In this document: one piece after another, positions 56,191 through 61,077 of the stretch | How positions within the stretch are numbered: position 1 is the stretch's first letter | Layout of the letters: every line of letters starts with the position of its first letter | From: Candidatus Caccalectryoclostridium excrementigallinarum | GTDB taxonomy: Bacteria > Bacillota > Clostridia > Christensenellales > UBA3700 | Direction of reading: 5' to 3' | Length of the DNA stretch: 61,077 nucleotides | Assembly: GCA_018714485.1 (NCBI GenBank) | Contig: DVNJ01000031.1 | Span: 1 to 61,077 of the forward strand | Position numbers and translations under genes: made by a program | Notes under the pieces: model-generated | Databases searched by the model: none | What the model saw: the letters and a program-made list of their open reading frames with translations, nothing else | What the model was told of the DNA's origin: nothing

Positions 56191-57441
56191 ATGAAGACCA
56201 TTTTGCATTGCGACGCCAATAATTTTTACGCTTCGGTGGAATGTTTGGATCGCCCCGATCTGAAAAACAAGCCCGTCGCCGTCTGCGGCGACGCGGAAAA
56301 AAGACACGGCATCATTCTCGCCAAAAACGATATTGCGAAAAAAGCGGGCGTGAAGACGGCGGAGACCATCAACAGCGCACGGAACAAATGCCCCGACCTC
56401 GTTCTCGTTTCGCCGCATTTCGAAAAATACGTCGCGGTCTCTGACAGCATTTTCGACATATACAAGCAATATACGGACAAGGTCGAGCCTTTCGGGATCG
56501 ACGAAGGCTGGCTTGACGTGACCTCTTCTTCAAGGCTCTTCGGCGACGGCGTCAAGATCGCAAACGAGCTTCGCGCCCGCGTGAAAAAGCAGATCGGACT
56601 CACCATATCCGTGGGCGTTTCCTTCACGAAGATCTTCGCCAAACTCGGCTCCGACCTCAAAAAACCGGACGCAACGACGCTCATCTCGCCGCAAAACTTC
56701 AAGCAGCTCATCTGGCCTCTCCCCGCGAGCGAAATGCTCATGGTGGGCGGACGCACCTATGCCGCCCTGCTCTCTCTCGGCATACGCACGATCGGCGATC
56801 TCGCCTGCGCGGACGAGACTCTTTTGACGCAAAAACTCGGCGTGAACGGCGCCAAACTGCGCTCTTACGCCAACGGCGAAGAGGGAGAGGACGTCAGGGA
56901 ATATTACAACGGACGCGTTCATAAGAGCATCGGACACTCCACGACCATGCCCAAAGACGTAACTTCGCGCGACGAATGCGCGGCGGTCATCTTCGCCCTC
57001 TCGGAAATGGTCGCGGCGCGGCTGAGAAAGTCGAAAAGTACGGCTGCGGGCGTCTCCGTATCCCTGCGCTATAACGACCTCACGTTCAGGTCGCGCCAAT
57101 GTCTCATCTCCCCCGCGACCGATTCGGCAAAGCGCCTTTCGGAAGAAGCGCTCGCCCTTTTCGACACTTTTTACAAAGAGGGACGCGACAAGCCTCTGCG
57201 CGGGCTGGGCGTTTCCGCCTTCGATCTGAGCGAAGAGGGAGACCTCATTCAGGGCAACCTTTTCGAATTGAGACAAAGCGCGGAAAAAGAGAGCGGGCTT
57301 TCCCGCTCGATAGACTTGATCAGGGCGAAATACGGCTTTGACTCCATCAAGAGCGCAACGCTGATAAAAAATCTCTGCATTTGCGACGATCTGGACGGCG
57401 ACAAGGACTTTCTTCCCTTCAATAAAAACGCGAAGAGATAA
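56191..57441 (+). CDS. dinB: Y-family DNA polymerase (DinB/Pol IV type)
   Basis: Translesion polymerase that copies damaged templates. The 416-residue product begins MKTILHCDANNFYASVE with the first catalytic Asp and steric-gate region, has FGIDEGWLDVT near residue 104 supplying the Asp-Glu pair (Gly replaces the usual Ser of SxDE), GVSFTKIFAKLGSDLKKP, a helix-hairpin-helix thumb (LGIRTIGDLA) and a little-finger domain. The upstream in-frame region (from 55939) is antisense to the lipoprotein gene and was rejected. The start lies at the predicted transcription start. Confidence 0.92.
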   Translation: MKTILHCDANNFYASVECLDRPDLKNKPVAVCGDAEKRHGIILAKNDIAKKAGVKTAETINSARNKCPDLVLVSPHFEKYVAVSDSIFDIYKQYTDKVEPFGIDEGWLDVTSSSRLFGDGVKIANELRARVKKQIGLTISVGVSFTKIFAKLGSDLKKPDATTLISPQNFKQLIWPLPASEMLMVGGRTYAALLSLGIRTIGDLACADETLLTQKLGVNGAKLRSYANGEEGEDVREYYNGRVHKSIGHSTTMPKDVTSRDECAAVIFALSEMVAARLRKSKSTAAGVSVSLRYNDLTFRSRQCLISPATDSAKRLSEEALALFDTFYKEGRDKPLRGLGVSAFDLSEEGDLIQGNLFELRQSAEKESGLSRSIDLIRAKYGFDSIKSATLIKNLCICDDLDGDKDFLPFNKNAKR

Positions 57442-57442
57442 C

Positions 57443-57464
57443 AAAAAGGCAGCTCAAAGCCGCC
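57443..57464 (-). terminator. Rho-independent terminator after galU
   Basis: In transcript sense GGCGGC (57459-57464) pairs with GCTGCC (57448-57453), one wobble, five-base loop, then five T (57443-57447). Read from the plus strand one pair is lost, so it is a poorer terminator for dinB. Confidence 0.75.
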
Positions 57465-57482
57465 CTAAGTTTTCATGTTTTC

Positions 57483-58370
57483 TCAAAGTTTTCCCGCCAT
57501 CTCTTTGAGATAAGGCTTTAATTTCGGAGAGATGGTCTTGTCGCGCAGCGCATATTCTATCGTGGCGCGCACAAAGCCGAACTTGTCGCCAACGTCGTAA
57601 CGCTCCCCTTCCATATCGTAAGCATAAGCGCCCGAAGTTTTGGCGATTATCTCGATCGCGTCGGTGAGATAGGTCTCGCCGTTGTCATGCGGCTTGAGCG
57701 TCTTGATGATGTCGAAGATCTCGGGGGTGAAGACAAATCTTCCCATGCTCGCGAGCAGTGAGGGCGCCTTGTCCGGTTCGGGCTTTTCCACGATCCCGTT
57801 GATGCGCGTATATCTGCCCTTGACGGCTCCGGGGTCTATCATGCCGTATTTGTCCGCGTCCTCGCGCTTTACCGTCTGGCAGCCCAAGATGGTGCAGCCC
57901 GTGGTCTCGTAAGCGTCGATGAGCTGTTTGAGCGCGGGACGACCGTTCCTGACGTCTTTGGTATACATGAGGTCGTCGCCGAAGAGCACGGCAAAAGGCT
58001 CACCGCCGATGAATGCCTCCGCTTCGAGAACGGCGTTTGCCGAGCCGTTCATCTCTTTCTGCCTTATGTAATGCACATGCGCCATGTTGGCGATGTCTCT
58101 TATCTGCTGCAAATAATCCAGCTTTCCCGTCTTGATGAGCAGCTGTTCAAGCTCCACGGCGATGTCGAAATGATCTTCGATGCATTTCTTGTTCTTACCC
58201 AAAATGATGAGGATCTCCCTCACGCCGCTGTTCACCGCCTCTTCCACCACATATTGCAGCGTGGGCGTGTCCACGATAGGCAGCATCTCTTTGGGCAGAG
58301 CCTTTGTCGCGGGCAAAAATCTCGTTCCGAATCCCGCCGCGGGAATCACGGCTTTTCTGACTTGTGTCAT
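57483..58370 (-). CDS. galU: UTP-glucose-1-phosphate uridylyltransferase
   Basis: GalU makes UDP-glucose for cell-surface glycans and glycolipids. The 295-residue product begins MTQVRKAVIPAAGFGTRFLP, the nucleotide-binding loop, and has KALPKEMLPIVDTPTLQYVV and FAVLFGDDLMY near 130. The ATG at 58370 was chosen over one two codons upstream because the AAGGGAG site is at the right distance. It has its own promoter and terminator. Confidence 0.96.
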   Translation of the reverse strand: MTQVRKAVIPAAGFGTRFLPATKALPKEMLPIVDTPTLQYVVEEAVNSGVREILIILGKNKKCIEDHFDIAVELEQLLIKTGKLDYLQQIRDIANMAHVHYIRQKEMNGSANAVLEAEAFIGGEPFAVLFGDDLMYTKDVRNGRPALKQLIDAYETTGCTILGCQTVKREDADKYGMIDPGAVKGRYTRINGIVEKPEPDKAPSLLASMGRFVFTPEIFDIIKTLKPHDNGETYLTDAIEIIAKTSGAYAYDMEGERYDVGDKFGFVRATIEYALRDKTISPKLKPYLKEMAGKL

Positions 58371-58400
58371 TTTCATTCTCCCTTATTTTATTCTGTCTTT

Positions 58401-58429
58401 ATTATACTATACGCAAAAGGGATTTTCAA
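58401..58429 (-). promoter_or_regulatory. Promoter of galU
   Basis: Minus strand: -35 TTGAAA (58424-58429), 17-base spacer, -10 TATAAT (58401-58406). Confidence 0.75.
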
Positions 58430-58438
58430 GAGCGAATT

Positions 58439-59923
58439 TCAAAGTCCGCCCTTTGCCTTTTCGAGTACGAAGTTTTCTATCTCTCCCTTTTCGATGACCT
58501 TATCGAATCTGACGGGCTTTTTGTCCAAGCCGCAGAGTGGCTGAGGAACGGGGGCGCCGCTGAACTCGTTCAGCTTTTTCGCCGCCTCATAGGGATCGTC
58601 CTCGCGCACCTGCGCGACCGCTTCGAGCACGTCGGCGGGGAACTTATAGGGATTCGCGGTCGAAACGATGACGCAGGGAACGCCCTTTTCCTCCTCCTGC
58701 TCTCCGTAAACGCCCGCGGCGACCGCTGTGTGCGGATCGAGAAGATAGCCGTATTCGTCGAAATAGTCGGCGATCACCTCGGCGGTCTCCTCCTCGTCGC
58801 AGCTGCCGCAACCGAAAAGCTCGCGCATCTTGGCAAGTTCACCCTCGCTCACGGAATAATATCCCTGCGCTTTGAGCGCGTTCATTCTCTCCGCGGTCAG
58901 CTTGTCGTCCCTGCCCGAATACTCGAAAAGCAGCCTTTCGAGATTGGACGAGATGATTATGTCCATGGACGGGCTCATGGTCTCGACGAACTTGCGGCGC
59001 GTGTCGTAAGTTCCGCTGCGGAAAAAGTCGGTCAAGACCTTATTGCTGTTGGACGCGCATATCAGCCTGCCTTCGGGCATGCCCATGCGCATGGCGTAAT
59101 AAGCCGCCAAAATGTCGCCGAAATTGCCCGTGGGTACGCAGAAATCCACCCTCTCGCCGAATTTTATCTCGCCCGCGTTCAAAAGGTCGCAGTAAGCGGA
59201 GATATAATAGGCGATCTGCGGCGCGAGCCTGCCCCAATTTATGCTGTTGGCGGAAGAGAGCTTATAGCCGCTTTCGGCGAGCTTCGCCGCCGTCTCTTCG
59301 CTCGTGAAAATGCGCTTGACCGCGGATTGAGCGTCGTCGAAATTGCCCTTGATCGCGCAAACGCAGACGTTTTTACCTTCCTGCGTTATCATCTGCCTGC
59401 GCTGCATGTCGGAAACGCCGTCCGAGGGATAGAAGACGATTATGCTCGTCCCCTCGACGTCGCGGAAGCCCTCCATCGCCGCCTTGCCCGTGTCGCCGGA
59501 AGTGGCGGTCAGAATGAGCGTCTTTCCCTCCTGCCCTATCTTGCGCTTGGAAGCGGTGAGAAGATGAGGCAACATGGTCAGCGCCATGTCCTTGAACGCG
59601 CAGGTCGGACCATGCCAAAGCTCGAGGAAAAAGAGATCTTCGTCGACTTTGGTCAGCGGACAGGGATCTTCGCCGTAAAATCTGCCGTAAGCCTCTTTGG
59701 CGAAAGTGAGCAGTTCGTCATAGCAAAAGTCGTCCAAAAAGAGCGAAAGAACGAAAGCCGCCCTTTCTGTATAATCCATGCCGCAAAGCTTTTCCCAATC
59801 GGCTTTTTTAAGCTCGGGGAATTGCTGCGGCACATAAAGCCCGCCGTCGGGAGAGATACCCTCGACGATCGCCTGCGCGCCCGAAACGACGCGCTCTTTG
59901 TTTCTCGTGCTGACGTATTTCAT
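58439..59923 (-). CDS. thrC: Threonine synthase
   Basis: ThrC converts phosphohomoserine to threonine. The 494-residue product has the N-terminal domain with SPDGGLYVPQQFP, the PLP Lys in WHGPTCAFKDMALTM near residue 108, and TATSGDTGKAAMEGF near 145. The ATG at 59923 is preceded by GAGAGG; an upstream TTG was rejected. Length is that of the longer (fungal/proteobacterial-like) ThrC type. It starts eight bases after the upstream synthase gene and is probably cotranscribed. Confidence 0.96.
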   Translation of the reverse strand: MKYVSTRNKERVVSGAQAIVEGISPDGGLYVPQQFPELKKADWEKLCGMDYTERAAFVLSLFLDDFCYDELLTFAKEAYGRFYGEDPCPLTKVDEDLFFLELWHGPTCAFKDMALTMLPHLLTASKRKIGQEGKTLILTATSGDTGKAAMEGFRDVEGTSIIVFYPSDGVSDMQRRQMITQEGKNVCVCAIKGNFDDAQSAVKRIFTSEETAAKLAESGYKLSSANSINWGRLAPQIAYYISAYCDLLNAGEIKFGERVDFCVPTGNFGDILAAYYAMRMGMPEGRLICASNSNKVLTDFFRSGTYDTRRKFVETMSPSMDIIISSNLERLLFEYSGRDDKLTAERMNALKAQGYYSVSEGELAKMRELFGCGSCDEEETAEVIADYFDEYGYLLDPHTAVAAGVYGEQEEEKGVPCVIVSTANPYKFPADVLEAVAQVREDDPYEAAKKLNEFSGAPVPQPLCGLDKKPVRFDKVIEKGEIENFVLEKAKGGL

Positions 59924-59931
59924 ATGCCCTC

Positions 59932-61077
59932 TCAATAATCCTCGCCCGTTGCGGCGTCGATGAGTTTTTTATGCAGCTTGGGATCGATGTGGCGCAAGAT
60001 CTCGTCCATCTCCTCGTCACCCATGCAGGTATTCCTGCCCTTTGCGTAAAGATCGTCGATATATTCCTTCATTTTGACGACTATCTCGTGCTTTTTGTCT
60101 ATCTCGTGATCTTTGGAAAGCTTATAATAGCCGTTGATCCAATAAGCGATACCCGCCAGTCCGCTGTGGCTATCCACGGAGACGAGCGGCACGCGGTTGA
60201 GCAGTTTTTCCGTGTTGAAGATGTTATATATCTCCACGTCTTTGAGCAGTCCGTCCGCATGCACTCCCGCGCGGGTCGTATTGAAATTGCGTCCCACGAA
60301 AGGCGTGCGCGGAGGAATGGAATAACCCATTTCCTTTTCGAAATAATCCGCTATCTCGGTTATCACGGAAATATCCATGCCGTCCGTCGTTCCGCGCAGC
60401 GAGGCATACTCGATCACCATCGCTTCGAGCGGACAGTTGCCCGTGCGCTCGCCTATGCCGAGCAGCGAGCAGTTGACGGAAGAACAGCCGTAAAGCCAGG
60501 CGGTCGCGGAGTTGGTGACCACCTTGTAAAAGTCGTTATGCCCGTGCCATTCCAGCTGCGCGCTGGGCACCTGTGCATAATATTTGAGTCCCGCGATGAT
60601 GCCGGGCACGGAGCGGGGCAATGTCACGCCGGGATAACTTATGCCGTAGCCGAGCGTGTCGCAGGCGCGTATCTTCACGGGTATGCCCGCCTCTTCGGAA
60701 AGCTTCATCAATTCGATGGCGAACGGCACGACAAAGCCGTAAAAATCCGCGCGCGTGATGTCCTCGAAATGGCAGCGCGGCACGATGCCCTTGGAGAGAG
60801 CTTCCTTGACTATGCCGAGATATTGATCCGCTGCCTGACGGCGGGTAAGATGCATCTTCTTGAAGATGTGATAATCCGAGCAGCTCACCAAGATACCCGT
60901 CTCCTTGATCCCCATCGCCTTGACGAGGTCGAAGTCCTTCTTGTTCGCCCTGATCCAGCTCGTTATCTCGGGAAATTCATATCCCAGCTGCTGGCATTCC
61001 TCGACGGCTTTGCGGTCTTTTTCCGTATAGAGGAAAAATTCGCACTGCTTTATCATGCCCTTCTTGCCGCCGAGCCT
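59932..61077 (-). CDS. Homocitrate/Re-citrate/isopropylmalate synthase family enzyme, 5' end beyond the window
   Basis: A DRE-TIM metallolyase-family acyl-CoA condensing enzyme of which 381 residues are visible; the frame is open to the edge, so the N-terminal DREGxQ metal site is outside. Visible features: GYEFPEITSWIRANKKDF, PRCHFEDITRADFYGF, RACDTLGYGISYPG, the metal-binding His pair in EWHGHNDF, GERTGNCPLEAM and TTRAGVHADGLLK. This sub-branch includes homocitrate synthase-like proteins and, as I recall, the Re-citrate synthase of Clostridium kluyveri. Which acyl acceptor is used cannot be told. Adjacent thrC suggests amino-acid synthesis, but glutamate formation through Re-citrate is an alternative. 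Confidence 0.85.
   Translation of the reverse strand, partial: RLGGKKGMIKQCEFFLYTEKDRKAVEECQQLGYEFPEITSWIRANKKDFDLVKAMGIKETGILVSCSDYHIFKKMHLTRRQAADQYLGIVKEALSKGIVPRCHFEDITRADFYGFVVPFAIELMKLSEEAGIPVKIRACDTLGYGISYPGVTLPRSVPGIIAGLKYYAQVPSAQLEWHGHNDFYKVVTNSATAWLYGCSSVNCSLLGIGERTGNCPLEAMVIEYASLRGTTDGMDISVITEIADYFEKEMGYSIPPRTPFVGRNFNTTRAGVHADGLLKDVEIYNIFNTEKLLNRVPLVSVDSHSGLAGIAYWINGYYKLSKDHEIDKKHEIVVKMKEYIDDLYAKGRNTCMGDEEMDEILRHIDPKLHKKLIDAATGEDY

Noticed and set aside
59924..61077. T-box or other riboswitch ahead of thrC
   Set aside because: Only eight bases separate thrC from the upstream gene; no leader is present.

Overview
The window reads as chromosomal DNA of a Gram-positive, low-to-mid G+C Firmicute, most likely an uncultured Clostridia-class (possibly gut) lineage. 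It carries spoVM, the Asp23/YloU-FakA pair, YlxM, KhpA, RbgA, TmcAL and HslUV, and its overall gene order follows the well-known Bacillus subtilis yloC-recG and plsX-hslU neighbourhoods. There are no rRNA or tRNA genes, CRISPR arrays or insertion sequences. The DNA is almost fully coding, and nearly every gene lies on the minus strand in tightly overlapping operons. The only plus-strand genes are rpmB, tmcAL and dinB.

Read in the direction of transcription (high to low coordinates), the layout is as follows. (1) 61.1-57.5 kb: a (homo/Re-)citrate-synthase-like gene cut by the window edge, then thrC and galU. (2) 57.4-53.0 kb: dinB, divergent from a 1045-residue surface lipoprotein with an M60-like N-terminus that lacks the metal site. 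(3) 53.0-49.2 kb: tmcAL, the acetate pathway pair pta-ackA, and rpmF. (4) 49.1-37.1 kb: plsX-rnc-smc-ftsY, then ylxM-ffh-rpsP-khpA-rimM-trmD-rbgA-rnhB-yraN, then rplS with its own promoter and a structured leader. (5) 37.0-22.6 kb: a membrane protein combining a lipobox, a carbohydrate-binding-like domain and a GT-C-like core, then comM-dprA-topA-trmFO-hslV-hslU-hisS-aspS-glyA. (6) 22.5-19.1 kb: a fused Rrf2 regulator/cysteine desulfurase and a BspA-like leucine-rich-repeat lipoprotein. (7) 19.1-15.0 kb: pcrA-ligA. (8) 14.9-0.1 kb: yicC-gmk-rpoZ-coaBC-priA-def-fmt-rsmB-rlmN-rsgA-rpe-spoVM, rpmB (opposite strand), yloU-fakA-recG.

Functionally this is a housekeeping block. It covers protein targeting (ffh, ftsY), chromosome organisation (smc), ribosome maturation and tRNA/rRNA modification (rimM, trmD, rbgA, rlmN, rsmB, trmFO, tmcAL, rsgA), DNA repair and recombination (recG, priA, ligA, pcrA, comM, dprA, topA, dinB), start and end of translation chemistry (fmt, def, hisS, aspS, glyA), and lipid and acetate metabolism (plsX, fakA, pta, ackA). 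Three surface/lipoprotein genes are inserted as accessory cargo at operon boundaries.

The most noteworthy observations are: the Rrf2-cysteine desulfurase fusion; an in-frame TGA replacing the conserved glycine of the YicC MTGFG motif; four promoters placed so close to their start codons that the mRNAs should be leaderless; an easily missed 28-residue spoVM; an M60-like lipoprotein without the zinc motif; a GT-C-like protein with a lipobox and a carbohydrate-binding-like head and degenerate signature motifs; and a possible ATA start for rsgA. All calls are from reading the sequence alone; no database search was possible.
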